64,000 nt of DNA from Verrucomicrobiaceae bacterium (GTDB taxonomy: Bacteria; Verrucomicrobiota; Verrucomicrobiia; Verrucomicrobiales; Akkermansiaceae). Within the stretch, counting starts at the first letter, position 1. Each line of letters opens with the position of its first letter. Shown one piece after another: positions 8,374 through 18,085 of the stretch. The stretch lies in NCBI GenBank assembly GCA_027485615.1, contig JAIXQS010000011.1:46966-110965 (forward strand), given 5' to 3'. The position numbers were made by a program, and so were the translations under genes. Below the pieces are notes generated by a model. The model was not told the origin of the DNA. It did not search any database and worked only from the letters and a program-made list of their open reading frames with translations.

Positions 8374-8425
8374 GATAAGCGAAGCGCTTATCACGGTCTA
8401 GGAGGAAGTGGGAATTCCTCCTAGA
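8374..8425. promoter_or_regulatory. Two adjacent perfect palindromes in a divergent intergenic region
   Basis: GATAAGCG-AAG-CGCTTATC (8374-8392) is followed four bases later by TCTAGGAGGAA-gtgggaa-TTCCTCCTAGA (8397-8425). They sit between the divergent starts of the small acidic protein (8350) and the sulfatase (8503). They could be operators or RNA hairpins in a 5' leader. The second right arm is not followed by a U tract, which argues against a simple terminator. Confidence 0.55.
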
Positions 8426-8502
8426 TCCTCTCTGAAAGGATGCTTTGCCGGGTTGCGTTGACCTGCATAGGCTTCCTACCAAGAAACATTCAGCCCTTTG
8501 AC

Positions 8503-9864
8503 ATGAGAAATCCCACGCTATCACGCGCATTGTCAGCGCTCTTGGCTGCCGTCGTTTTCGGAAGCGCCTACGGAAAGGAAAAACCCAACGTCGTCATCCT
8601 CTATGCCGACGACTGGCGTTTCGATACGCTCGGCTGCGCTGGCAACCCCATAGTCAAGACGCCGAACCTCGACGCGCTCGCCAAGGAGGGGGTCCGTTTC
8701 ACCCGGAACTGCGTCACCACCTCGATCTGCGGAGTGAGCCGCGCCACGCTGTTCACCGGACAATGGATGTCGCGCCACGGCAACCGCGGCTTCAACGCCT
8801 TCGACACCGCATGGGAGCAAACTTATCCCGGACTGCTGCGCGACAACGGCTACTGGGTCGGACACATCGGCAAGTGGCACAACGGCAAATTTCCCGCCGA
8901 TAAATACGATTTCGGCACCGCCTATTCCGGCACGCACTGGATGAAGGATGCCGACGGCGGAAAGATCCACGTCACGAAAAAGAACGAGAACGACGCCATG
9001 GAGTTCCTTGCGAAACGACCGCAAGACAAGCCCTTCGCGCTCACCCTCGCGTTCTTCGCGACACACGCCGAGGATCACAACCCGGAGCAATTCCTCCCAC
9101 AGCCGGAAAGCCTCTCCCTCTACAACGACATCGAGATCCCCGTTCCCAAGAACGCCACAAAGGAATCATGGGAACGCTTGCCTGATTTTTTCACGGATAA
9201 GAACGAAGGCCGCATCCGCTGGACATGGCGCTTCGACACGCCGGAGAAATACCAGGAGATGATGAAAAACTACTATCGCCTCGCCACCGAGGTGGATGCC
9301 GCCTGCGGCAAGGTCATCGCCGAGCTGAAACGCCAGGGCATCTACGACAACACCCTCGTCATTTTCACCACCGACAACGGTTACTTCCACGGCGAGCACG
9401 GCCTTGCCGACAAATGGTATCCGCACCAGGAAAGCATCCGCGTCCCCCTCATCATCCGCGATCCCCGCATGCCTTCGGAAAAACGCGGCACGACGAACGA
9501 CGCATTCACGCTCAACGTCGATCTCGCCCCCACCGTCCTCGCCTCCACCGGCATCACCGCGCCCGCCACGATGCAGGGCCGTGATATCGCCCCGCTCTAT
9601 CTAACAGACGGCATGGACGACTGGCGCACCGGGTTTTTCTACGAGCACCCCACTCTCCCCGGCAAGGTCGACATCCCGGGCTCCGAGGCGCTCGTCCGCA
9701 AGGGCTGGAAATACATGTTCTGGCCGGATGCGGATCTCGAACAGCTCTTCGATCTCACCGCCGATCCCGTCGAGGAAAACGATCTCGCCTCCGATCCCGC
9801 GCAGAAAGATCGTCTTGCCGAGATGCGCATCCGTTTCAACGAACTGAAACAACAAGCGAAATGA
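8503..9864 (+). CDS. Secreted sulfatase (S1 family)
   Basis: 453 residues from the ATG at 8503 ([20 protein letters not shown], signal peptide); the longer track start is not needed. Metal-binding Asp pair is in [16 protein letters not shown]. The formylglycine site is [13 protein letters not shown]: Cys and Arg are in place, but the third position is Val where the usual consensus has Pro/Ser/Ala. HIGKWHNG and [19 protein letters not shown] complete the active site set. It would hydrolyse sulfate esters, probably of a polysaccharide, in the periplasm or outside. It needs an FGE or anSME maturase encoded elsewhere. The next gene overlaps it by four bases (ATGA), so the two are translationally coupled. 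Confidence 0.9.
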   Translation: MRNPTLSRALSALLAAVVFGSAYGKEKPNVVILYADDWRFDTLGCAGNPIVKTPNLDALAKEGVRFTRNCVTTSICGVSRATLFTGQWMSRHGNRGFNAFDTAWEQTYPGLLRDNGYWVGHIGKWHNGKFPADKYDFGTAYSGTHWMKDADGGKIHVTKKNENDAMEFLAKRPQDKPFALTLAFFATHAEDHNPEQFLPQPESLSLYNDIEIPVPKNATKESWERLPDFFTDKNEGRIRWTWRFDTPEKYQEMMKNYYRLATEVDAACGKVIAELKRQGIYDNTLVIFTTDNGYFHGEHGLADKWYPHQESIRVPLIIRDPRMPSEKRGTTNDAFTLNVDLAPTVLASTGITAPATMQGRDIAPLYLTDGMDDWRTGFFYEHPTLPGKVDIPGSEALVRKGWKYMFWPDADLEQLFDLTADPVEENDLASDPAQKDRLAEMRIRFNELKQQAK

Positions 9865-12242
9865 GAACCCATCTCCTCTTGCTCGCCGCGCTGCTCCAGT
9901 CCGCCGCCGCAGAGCCCGTTTCCCTCAGCGGCATCTACCCGCACCTCACCATGTTCAACGAACAGGGAGAATGCGGCACCGGCGGCGTCGTCCCATGGCG
10001 GGGAAAACTCTGGGTCATCACCTACGCCCCGCACCAACCGAAGGGCAGCGATGACAAGCTTTACTCCGTTTCCCCGGATCTCATCCAGACCATCCACCCG
10101 GAAAGCATCGGCGGCACCCCCGCGAACCGCATGATCCACCGCGAGTCGGGCCAGCTCTTCATCGGTCCCTACGCCGTGGACGCGGCCTCCAAAGTACGGG
10201 CCATCCCGTACACCACCATGTTCGGCCGCCCGACCGGCACCGCCCGCCACCTCACCGATCCCGCCGGGAAAGTCGTCACCGCCACCATGGAGGAGGGCAT
10301 CTACGAGATCGGCGCGAAAGACCTCAAGGTCACCGAGCTATGGGGCGATGAGGCGAACGAGGCCAGCCCCCGCAAGGCCAACCTCCCCGGCTACCACGGC
10401 AAGGGCTTCTACTCCGGCCAGGGCGTTTACGTTTACTCGAATAACGGCGAATACGGCACCGAAGCGAAAACGAAACCCGAAACCCCCTCCGGCGTCCTCG
10501 CCGAGTGGGATGGCAAAGCCGACAAATGGACTGTCGTACGCCGCAACCAGTTCACCGAAGTCACCGGCCCCGGCGGCATCCACGGCAGCGAAAACCCCGC
10601 CACCGATCCCATCTGGGCCGTCGGCTGGGACCATCGCTCCCTCCTGCTCGGCGTCCGCATGCCGGAGACCGGATGGTCCTTCTACCGCCTGCCGAAAGGT
10701 TCCCACTCCTACGACGGCGCCCACGGCTGGAACACCGAATGGCCGCGCATCCGCGAGATCGGTGAGGAGGATTTCCTCATGACCATGCACGGCACCTTCT
10801 GGAAATTCCCGCCCACCTTCACCCCGAAAAACTCCGCCGGAATCTCCCCGCGCTCGAACTACCTGAAAGTCATCGGCGACTTCGCCGAGTGGAACGGCAA
10901 GATCGTCATGGGCTGCGACGACACCGCGAAATTGGAATTCCTCAACAAGCGCAAAGCCAAAGGCCACGTTCCAGAGCCCCAATCCCAATCCAACCTCTGG
11001 TTCGTCGAAAAAGCGCAGCTCGACCAGCTCGGCCCCGTCATCGGTCGCGGCGCCGTCTGGGTGGATGAGCCGGTGAAAAAAGGCACGCCCTCCGACGCCT
11101 ACCTCTTCTCCGGTTACCAGCGCCGCGCCCTCCATCTCACCCACAGTGCCGGCGAAAAAGTCACCTTCCTCATCGAGATCGACCGCAAAGGCAACGGCGA
11201 ATGGACACCTTTTGGTGATCTCACTGTCCCATCATCGGGGTATTTGCACGCCCCCTTTCCGGAGACATGGAAAGCCGCATGGATCCGCATCACTTCCACC
11301 GTCGATCTCGCTAAAGCCTCCGCTGTTTTCACCTACCACAACCCCGACACCCGCACCCCCGAGGCTGATGCCATCTTCGCCGGAATCGCCAAGCCCGGTG
11401 CCCCCCACACCAATGGCTTCGTCCACGCATTAGGCGATGGCGGAGGCAAGCTCGCCTTCGAGGCTTACGACGTCGATGGAAGGAAACCCATCGGAACCTA
11501 TGAACTCGACGCCGAGCTGAAACTCAAGCCTCACGGACCCATCACCACGGGATTGGTTCGCATCCCCGCCGGCATCCTCACCGTCGATGCCGCCTCCGTC
11601 CTCTACATCGACGACAAAGGCAAACCCTGGCGCTTGCCCAAAGGCGATCCCGCCCTCGACACCCACACCTACCGCGTCTGCCGCGAAGTCGCCACCGAGC
11701 GCGACCTCTTCAACGCCGCCGGCACCTTCTACGAGCTCCCCGCCGAGAACGCCGGCGGCTTCGCCAAAGTCCGCCCCGTCGCCACCCACAACCGCCTCAT
11801 CCACGATTATTGCTCCTACCGCGGCCTCTTCGTCGTCTCCGGCATCGCGGACAGCGCAGCGGAAAGCCCCCACATCATCCGCTCCGCCGATGGCAAGACC
11901 GCCCTCTGGGCCGGGGCCATCGATGACATCTGGAAACTCGGCAAACCGCGCGGCCATGGCGGCCCGTGGTGGGGGAGCAAAGTGAAAAAGGCCATCCCCT
12001 CCGATCCCTACCTCATGACCGCCTACGACCGGAAAACCCTCATCCTCGCCGCCGACAAGGAAACCACCCTCACCGCCGAGATCGACATCACCGGCGAAGG
12101 CCGCTGGGCCGTTTACCAAACCTTCGCCGTAAAACACGACGCCGAAACCACCCACACTTTCCCCGAGGAATTCCAAGCCTACTGGATCCGCTTCAAATCC
12201 TCCGAAGACTGCACCGCCACCGCCCAGCTCGTTTACGAATAG
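9861..12242 (+). CDS. Large secreted protein of unknown function, with duplicated module
   Basis: 793 residues with a short signal peptide ([17 protein letters not shown]). Residues ~20-380 contain many Trp/Gly turns and YxVSPD-like strands, suggesting a beta-propeller, though no family is recognised. Two ~90-residue segments resemble each other: one (~aa 400-500) with [17 protein letters not shown] and [11 protein letters not shown], and one (~aa 700-793) with [17 protein letters not shown] and [11 protein letters not shown]. Each ends with a WIR-F/T-S motif. This is an internal duplication of a beta-sandwich-like module, perhaps carbohydrate-binding. Coupling to the sulfatase suggests a joint role on a sulfated glycan. 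A hairpin overlaps its stop codon. Confidence 0.75.
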   Translation: MRTHLLLLAALLQSAAAEPVSLSGIYPHLTMFNEQGECGTGGVVPWRGKLWVITYAPHQPKGSDDKLYSVSPDLIQTIHPESIGGTPANRMIHRESGQLFIGPYAVDAASKVRAIPYTTMFGRPTGTARHLTDPAGKVVTATMEEGIYEIGAKDLKVTELWGDEANEASPRKANLPGYHGKGFYSGQGVYVYSNNGEYGTEAKTKPETPSGVLAEWDGKADKWTVVRRNQFTEVTGPGGIHGSENPATDPIWAVGWDHRSLLLGVRMPETGWSFYRLPKGSHSYDGAHGWNTEWPRIREIGEEDFLMTMHGTFWKFPPTFTPKNSAGISPRSNYLKVIGDFAEWNGKIVMGCDDTAKLEFLNKRKAKGHVPEPQSQSNLWFVEKAQLDQLGPVIGRGAVWVDEPVKKGTPSDAYLFSGYQRRALHLTHSAGEKVTFLIEIDRKGNGEWTPFGDLTVPSSGYLHAPFPETWKAAWIRITSTVDLAKASAVFTYHNPDTRTPEADAIFAGIAKPGAPHTNGFVHALGDGGGKLAFEAYDVDGRKPIGTYELDAELKLKPHGPITTGLVRIPAGILTVDAASVLYIDDKGKPWRLPKGDPALDTHTYRVCREVATERDLFNAAGTFYELPAENAGGFAKVRPVATHNRLIHDYCSYRGLFVVSGIADSAAESPHIIRSADGKTALWAGAIDDIWKLGKPRGHGGPWWGSKVKKAIPSDPYLMTAYDRKTLILAADKETTLTAEIDITGEGRWAVYQTFAVKHDAETTHTFPEEFQAYWIRFKSSEDCTATAQLVYE

Positions 12243-12261
12243 TCCGTTTGGCAAACGGGCT
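12241..12261 (+). terminator. Possible terminator hairpin
   Basis: Nine-bp stem AGTCCGTTT / AAACGGGCT (one G-T pair) with loop GGC begins within the stop codon of the preceding gene. The T-rich stretch CCTTTTC comes ten bases later, so Rho-independent action is possible but not convincing. Confidence 0.4.
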
Positions 12262-12282
12262 ATGGCCTGCCTTTTCATTGGC

Positions 12283-12319
12283 GCTTGATTCTCCGGGGCG
12301 GGCTGAAGACCCGTGGTCC
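12283..12319. repeat. Copy 1 of the 'CCGGGGCGGGCT-RAAGAC' repeat family
   Basis: The stretch CTTGATTCTCCGGGGCGGGC plus TGAAGACCCGTGGTCC closely matches both arms of the inverted pair at 57907-57989. The core can fold as CGGG-ctgaaga-CCCG. It lies in the gap between convergent genes. Confidence 0.7.
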
Positions 12320-12336
12320 TCCTGCCGTGTGATACT

Positions 12337-14811
12337 TCATTTTGTGACGATCATTTCTACGGCGACGGGGGAGAGCTTTGCGGACTCCAGCCAGACGCTC
12401 ATGTGGCCTGTGGGAGGCGCGGCTTTGCCACGGTGTCCGTTCCGGCGGAGAAAGCTTTTCACGGCGATGGTGACCTTGCCGGACTCGAACTCGGGCATGA
12501 GATCATTGAGGATGAGCGCGCCGCGCGTCTGGCCGCCGCTCTTGTAGTAGCCGCCGGTGGCTTCGCTGACGAGCTTGCCGTTCAGGTAGAGGGCGTAGCC
12601 TTCGCCCGACCAACCGTGGCCCGCGCCGCCGACCACGATGCGGTAGCGGTGATCGGAATCGAGCTTGGGCACCTCGAAGGTCTGGCGCATAAGCAGGACT
12701 TCCTTGTCCCAGAGTGTGGCGGGCGTGACGTTGCATCCGCAATGGGGAACATCGCAGCTCGGGATCAGCGCCTCAAGCTTGCCGTCATTCTGGCCGAAGG
12801 GAGCCTTGGCGGTTTTCCATCCGGCTTTCGCGGCATCGAAATCAGCGGCGAACCAGTTTTCCGAACCGGCGGGGAGCGTGACGGGGCGGTAGCGGTCGCC
12901 TTCCGGCCCGGTCTTTTTCTCGGCGGGATCGAAGGTCAGGAACGACCACTCGGCGTCTTTCATCTCCGGGCCGAAGGGTTTCCAGTTGAACTCATCAATG
13001 CCGACGAGTTCGTAGAAGGAGATCATCTGGTCGAGCTGGGACTCGATGATCGGCGAGGGCTTGGCGGGCTTTTCACCGCTGAGGATGTTCTCCAACGGCA
13101 GGCCGCGGCGCAGGTAGGAGGGGACGTTGGCGGCGCTCAGTGCGAACTCCGGCAGCAGCCCGTCCATGATGATGGGCTTGATCGCGGGGATCATGGGTTT
13201 CACCTCGGAGGCGGTGGACGGCTGCATGTAAGGCGGGGCGTCCACCGCCTTCACCATGCCGGGCTCGGGGTATTCCGCCTTGCCGCCTTTCAGCCCGACC
13301 ATCGCGCGGCCGAGGGCGTCGCCGACGAGCATGTAGGTCTCGGCGTTGTGGTTGTAGTGGTAGCCCTGGTTCTTGGGGGAAATGCTGGAGTCGCGCCAGA
13401 ACGGGCGGGTATCGACGGTTTTCACGGTTCCGGCGAGCTCGGGGTGGCGTTTCGGATCGGAGACGTTGAGCTGCGCCTGGGCGATGAGCAGGGCGTTGCC
13501 CTCGGTGCCCTGGCTGCCGCAACCGGTGCCGACCACGAAATGGGCTTTCGGCGCGTTGAACTCCTTGCGCCATGCCTTGATGAGATTCGCGAGGTTTTCC
13601 TCATAGCGGGCGGTGTGTGCCGCGCTGCCGCTGTCCTTGTGACCCTGCCACCACGCGAAGCCCGCCACTTCGTATCCCTGATCCTTGAACTGCGGGTAGC
13701 GCTCGCCGAAATTGTCCAGCACGGCGCGGATGGAAGCGGTGTAGTCGTCGTATTGCTTGCCGGCGTACCACTCGCCCTCCTTTGGTTTCCTGATCGTGCC
13801 GTCGGCGTCCATGGTCTCGCCGTAGCCGGGATATTCCGTGCCTTCGAAGGTGTAGCGCTCGCTGCCGGGCGGCAGGACATCCCAGCCGAGGCTGCGGTTG
13901 CCGATATCGGCCTTCATCACGATGACCGGCTCGTCGTGGAAAGTGCCCATCACGAAACCGAAGCCCAGCTCGGGGCCGAAGGTGGGGCCGCAGGCATCGA
14001 CGCCGTGTGGGGCGCTGCTGCCCTTGCCCATGTAGGCGTCGTTGAGGAAAACGTCGGGGCGCTTCACCCATGAGCCGTCCTCCGCGCGGAGATATCGGAA
14101 GCGCCCCAGCTCATCGACCACGTGGCCGAGATCACCGAAGGCCCGGAGATCCACCTGCTCCAGCCACAAGGCTGCCGATCCGCCTTTCAAGTAGGTGATG
14201 CGCAGCGGGGTGCGCTGGCCTTTTTTCAATGCGACCTTGGTGACGGTGGCGGCGCCTTCGCCGTCCTTGCGGTAGGCTTCCCTGCCATCGAGTTCCGCGA
14301 TGGCCTGCGCGCTGGATTCGAAACCGGCGTGAAGCTCGTAGTTTCCGTCGAAGGGGACATCGATGAACGCGTCCACGACCACATGATGCGGGCCGTCGAT
14401 GGAGGGAAGCGTGGCGGAGGTGTCGCCGAGGGCTACGCTTCCTTTTTTCGCGGGCAACATTTTCAAAAGATCCGCCTTGGCATCGTAGGCACCTGCGAAG
14501 ACGGAGGCGGTGGCGTCATGCACGCCGAATTTCAGCAAGGCGGAGCTTGCGACAGGCAGCGCGACGTTCTGCGCGGTGGGATCGGCGGAGAGGAAAATTT
14601 TCGCGTATTGCGGGGCGCCCGGTTTCACGGCGCCGAAGCCGAGCGAGTTCGACTGGCCGGACTGGATGTAGATCTTCACCGGCTTGTCGGTGGCGGCCGG
14701 TTTCGCGTCGGCGGGCGGGAGATCTACGGGGATCACCTGGGCGGCGGCATGGAGCGCCGAGAATGCGGCGAGAAAAATCAGGGCGAGGCCTGTGCGGTGA
14801 TTCGGTTTCAT
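12337..14811 (-). CDS. Secreted SASA-type carbohydrate esterase
   Basis: 824 residues with a signal peptide ending in SALHAAAQ. KIYIQSGQSNSLGFG carries the GQSN block with the nucleophile Ser of sialate O-acetylesterase-like (SASA/DUF303) enzymes. Residues ~100-230 look like a PA14-like sandwich (FDGNYELHAGFESSAQAIAELDG). The esterase fold resumes around AGFAWWQGHKD, where the WWQGxxD block supplies other active-site residues. The C-terminal ~250 residues include another galactose-binding-like module (WFAADFDAAKAGWKTAKAPFG). Likely removes acyl groups from exported glycans. Convergent with the sulfatase operon, fitting a glycan-processing neighbourhood. Confidence 0.8.
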   Translation of the reverse strand: MKPNHRTGLALIFLAAFSALHAAAQVIPVDLPPADAKPAATDKPVKIYIQSGQSNSLGFGAVKPGAPQYAKIFLSADPTAQNVALPVASSALLKFGVHDATASVFAGAYDAKADLLKMLPAKKGSVALGDTSATLPSIDGPHHVVVDAFIDVPFDGNYELHAGFESSAQAIAELDGREAYRKDGEGAATVTKVALKKGQRTPLRITYLKGGSAALWLEQVDLRAFGDLGHVVDELGRFRYLRAEDGSWVKRPDVFLNDAYMGKGSSAPHGVDACGPTFGPELGFGFVMGTFHDEPVIVMKADIGNRSLGWDVLPPGSERYTFEGTEYPGYGETMDADGTIRKPKEGEWYAGKQYDDYTASIRAVLDNFGERYPQFKDQGYEVAGFAWWQGHKDSGSAAHTARYEENLANLIKAWRKEFNAPKAHFVVGTGCGSQGTEGNALLIAQAQLNVSDPKRHPELAGTVKTVDTRPFWRDSSISPKNQGYHYNHNAETYMLVGDALGRAMVGLKGGKAEYPEPGMVKAVDAPPYMQPSTASEVKPMIPAIKPIIMDGLLPEFALSAANVPSYLRRGLPLENILSGEKPAKPSPIIESQLDQMISFYELVGIDEFNWKPFGPEMKDAEWSFLTFDPAEKKTGPEGDRYRPVTLPAGSENWFAADFDAAKAGWKTAKAPFGQNDGKLEALIPSCDVPHCGCNVTPATLWDKEVLLMRQTFEVPKLDSDHRYRIVVGGAGHGWSGEGYALYLNGKLVSEATGGYYKSGGQTRGALILNDLMPEFESGKVTIAVKSFLRRNGHRGKAAPPTGHMSVWLESAKLSPVAVEMIVTK

Positions 14812-14899
14812 GGAGGGTTTGGTGGGAGGTGGATCTTCCGATACGCGGCGCGGGGGTGATTCTATCCGTTCGCGAGGATTCGGGGTAATTTCCCTGCGA

Positions 14900-17800
14900 T
14901 CAAGACTGCCGTTTACGAGAGGACAGGTTTTTCAGATCCTCCATGATCAGGTAAATGCCCGGGACGAGGAAGAGGGTGATCATGGTGGCGAAGAGGCTGC
15001 CGAAGGCGAGGGAGACGGCCATGGGGACCAGGAAGCGCGCCTGCACATCGGTCTGGAGAATCATCGGCATGATACCAATGAACGTGGTCACGGAAGTGAG
15101 CATGATGGCACGGAAGCGGCGACCGCCCGCCGCGATGGCCGCGTCGTGAAGGCTGCCTGAGGGATCACGATGGCGGTTCACGAAATCCACCATCACAAGT
15201 GAGTCGTTGACGACCACGCCGGAGAGCGCGACGAGACCGCACATCGACATGATGCTGAGGTTCAGGCCCATCAGGGCGTGACCCCAGATCGCACCGACGA
15301 GGCCGAAGGGGATCACCGCCAGGAGGATGAGCGGCTGCGAATAGGAGCGCAGCGGGATGGCGATGATCACATACATCGCGAGCACGGCCCCGAGGAAACC
15401 GATGGTGAGTTCGCGCACGCTGTCGTTCTGGTCTTTCTGCTCGCCCTCGAAGCCGTAGCGCACGCCGGGGAATTTCCGGGGAATTTCATCAAGCACCTTC
15501 GCGGTGTAGGCGGTGACGACCTCGTTTGCGTTCACGCCCGGCTCGACATCGGCGGTGACCTTGATCGAGCGCTGGCGGTCGGTGCGCTCGATCACGGCGG
15601 GGCCGCGGCCGGGCACGAGCTCGATGACCTGCAGCACCGGCACCTCATCGCCTTGCGGGGTGCGAATTTTCATTTCCTCAAGGCTGGCGAGCGTGCGGCG
15701 GTCGTCATTGGGGAAACGCACCATGACCTTCACCTCGTCGCGCCCGCGCTGGAGGCGCTGCACCTCGTTGCCGTAAAATGCGTCCCGCACCTGCGCGGCG
15801 ACATCGCCGAGCCGGAAGCCCATGGCGCGTCCGGCCGGGGTGAGTTCGCCGAAACGTAGCTCGTCCTTACCCGCACGGTTCGAGTCCGAGATGTCGATCA
15901 CGCCGGCATAATCGGCAAGGCCGGCCTTCGCGAATTCTGTGGCCGCGATGAGCTGCTCCAGGTCGTTTCCAGTGAGAGCCACGTCGATCGCGTTACCGGA
16001 AGTGGCGGTTTCCGCCTGCACACTGAGTTCCACCACACCGGGGAGCGTGCCTACCATGCGCCGCCATTCCGTGACGATTTCCTCGGAGCTTGCGGTGCGT
16101 TCGGAAGCGGGCGCGAGTTCCAAGGTCACCTCACCGATGTGCGTCTGCTGCGGCGGGCCGCCGACCGGCACACCGCTCTGGAAAGGCTGCGTGCCCGCGC
16201 TGGTGAGGACATGCTTAATGATGTCGCCGCCGTCCTTCGTCTTGTATTTGTCCGAAAGCAACATGGCCGCCGCCTCGATGCGTTTCACGACCGCTTCGGT
16301 TTCGGAAAATGGCACGCCCTGCGAGAGTTCGACCTTCGCGCTGAGCACGTCGCCCTCGACATCGGGGAAAAAGCGGAACTGGATCATTCCCGTTCCGACG
16401 GTGGCGAGCGTGAGAACCAGGATGGCGATGAAGGTGGCGGCGGTCACGTAGCGCCATTTCAGGGTGAAACCGAGTGCGGGCTGATAGACCTTTTCCACGA
16501 ACTTTTCCAGGCCATCATTGATTTTGCGCTGAAAGCGGAAAAAGACGTTCAGTTTCTTGTCCGGATCCACGGGCCTCAACAAAGCGAGGTGCGCGGGTAG
16601 CACGAACTTTGATTGGATCAGGGAAAAGGCGAGGGTCGGGATCACGACGAGCGGGATGTTCGGCCAGATCTTTCCACTGACCCCGCTGAGGCCGAGCATG
16701 GGGGTGAAGGCGACCATCGTGGCCAGAATGCCGAAGACCACCGAGGTGCCCACTTCGCTGGTGCCTTTCCATGCGGCGATGCTGGGGTGCTCGCCATTCT
16801 CGATACGGACATAGACAACCTCGGCGGTTACGATCGCGTCGTCCACGACGATGCCGAGCACCAGGATGAAGGCGAAGAGCGAGATCATGTTGATCGAGAT
16901 GCCCATGAGCGGCATCAGCCAGATGCCGCCCGCGAAGGAAAGCGGGATGCTGAGGGCGACGAGAAAAGCCAGCGAGGGGCGGAGGAAAATCGTCAGCACG
17001 CCGAGCACCAGGAGGAGTCCGACGAAGGCGTCCTCTTTCAGGAGATCGAGACGACCCTGGAGGTAAAGGCTCTGGTCATTCCAGATCGACAGCGTGATGC
17101 CATCCGGGAGGGTTTTCTTCGACTCCTCCACATATCTCTGCACGAGATCGGCGAGCGCCAGGGTGTCCTCGTTGCCGACGCGGAAGACATTGAACACCAC
17201 CGCCGTCTCGCCATCGAAGCGGCTGCTCAGGTCCACATCCTCGAAGCCGTCGATGAGCTCCGCGACATCGCCCAGCAGGATCTCGCCGCCCTGCGCGTCC
17301 GTCCTCACCGGCACGTCCGCCAGCTCGCTCGCCTCGTATTTTTTCCCAAGCGCGCGGAGGATGACTTCGCCGCGCTCGGTGCGAACGGAGCCGCCGGGCA
17401 AGTCCAGCGTGGTGTTCCTCACGGCGTCGGCGATGTCGGAAAGCTTCAGCCCCAGCTTGCGCAGTTTTTCCTCGGAGACCTCGATGGAAATCTCATAAGG
17501 CCGCGTCCCCGCGATCTCCACCTGGCTGATGCCCGGTTTACCGCCGAACATCCTCGCGAAAAAGGTTCCGAGATCGCTGGCGGGCGGCGGGTCGTAGATG
17601 AGAAGGTCGTCGCGCACGCGCTCGGCGAGCTTGCGGAGCGTTGCTTCATCGGTCTTCGCCGTAAGCGTCACGCTCATCACAGGGCTCTTGATCAGGATCT
17701 CCTCCAGCACCGGGGTCTCGGCCTCTTCGGGAAAATTGTCGATGGCGTCCACGCGGGATTTCACATCGCTCATCACCGACCGGACATTGTAGCCGGTCTC

Positions 17801-18085
17801 CACCTCGACGAGGACAGTGCCGACATTCTGCGAGGCGGTGCCACGGATTTTCTTGATGCCCTGGAGGTCGGCGATGGCCTCCTCCACCGGCACGACCACG
17901 CCGCGCTCCGTCTCCTCCGGAGTCGCATTCGGATAGGGGATGGACACGGAGACGGCGTCGATGGAAACCTCGGGGAAAATCTCTTTCTTCAGCTTGAACC
18001 ACGTTGCGAAGCCCGCGACCAGGACGACCAGCATCAGGAAATTGCCCGCCACGTGGTTGCGGGTGAACCATTTGACGGCGTTCAT
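14900..18085 (-). CDS. RND efflux transporter, AcrB/MexB-type inner-membrane pump
   Basis: 1061 residues, the family size, with 12 membrane helices in two halves and two large periplasmic loops. The N-terminus is typical (WFTRNHVAGNFLMLVVLVAG), as is PNATPEETERGVVVPVEEAI. The proton-relay Asp pair appears in helix 4 (VLGIVVDDAIVTAEVVY). It would export small hydrophobic or amphipathic compounds using proton motive force. It overlaps the adaptor gene by four bases (18082-18085). No TolC-like outer-membrane channel is encoded nearby, so one from elsewhere must be used. Substrate not predictable. Confidence 0.93.
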   Translation of the reverse strand: MNAVKWFTRNHVAGNFLMLVVLVAGFATWFKLKKEIFPEVSIDAVSVSIPYPNATPEETERGVVVPVEEAIADLQGIKKIRGTASQNVGTVLVEVETGYNVRSVMSDVKSRVDAIDNFPEEAETPVLEEILIKSPVMSVTLTAKTDEATLRKLAERVRDDLLIYDPPPASDLGTFFARMFGGKPGISQVEIAGTRPYEISIEVSEEKLRKLGLKLSDIADAVRNTTLDLPGGSVRTERGEVILRALGKKYEASELADVPVRTDAQGGEILLGDVAELIDGFEDVDLSSRFDGETAVVFNVFRVGNEDTLALADLVQRYVEESKKTLPDGITLSIWNDQSLYLQGRLDLLKEDAFVGLLLVLGVLTIFLRPSLAFLVALSIPLSFAGGIWLMPLMGISINMISLFAFILVLGIVVDDAIVTAEVVYVRIENGEHPSIAAWKGTSEVGTSVVFGILATMVAFTPMLGLSGVSGKIWPNIPLVVIPTLAFSLIQSKFVLPAHLALLRPVDPDKKLNVFFRFQRKINDGLEKFVEKVYQPALGFTLKWRYVTAATFIAILVLTLATVGTGMIQFRFFPDVEGDVLSAKVELSQGVPFSETEAVVKRIEAAAMLLSDKYKTKDGGDIIKHVLTSAGTQPFQSGVPVGGPPQQTHIGEVTLELAPASERTASSEEIVTEWRRMVGTLPGVVELSVQAETATSGNAIDVALTGNDLEQLIAATEFAKAGLADYAGVIDISDSNRAGKDELRFGELTPAGRAMGFRLGDVAAQVRDAFYGNEVQRLQRGRDEVKVMVRFPNDDRRTLASLEEMKIRTPQGDEVPVLQVIELVPGRGPAVIERTDRQRSIKVTADVEPGVNANEVVTAYTAKVLDEIPRKFPGVRYGFEGEQKDQNDSVRELTIGFLGAVLAMYVIIAIPLRSYSQPLILLAVIPFGLVGAIWGHALMGLNLSIMSMCGLVALSGVVVNDSLVMVDFVNRHRDPSGSLHDAAIAAGGRRFRAIMLTSVTTFIGIMPMILQTDVQARFLVPMAVSLAFGSLFATMITLFLVPGIYLIMEDLKNLSSRKRQS

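Noticed and set aside
12313-14073. 586-residue plus-strand ORF opposite the SASA-type esterase
   Set aside because: It is a Gly/Val/Ala/His-rich antisense shadow of the esterase gene, caused by high GC; the minus-strand product has a signal peptide and the GQSN motif.
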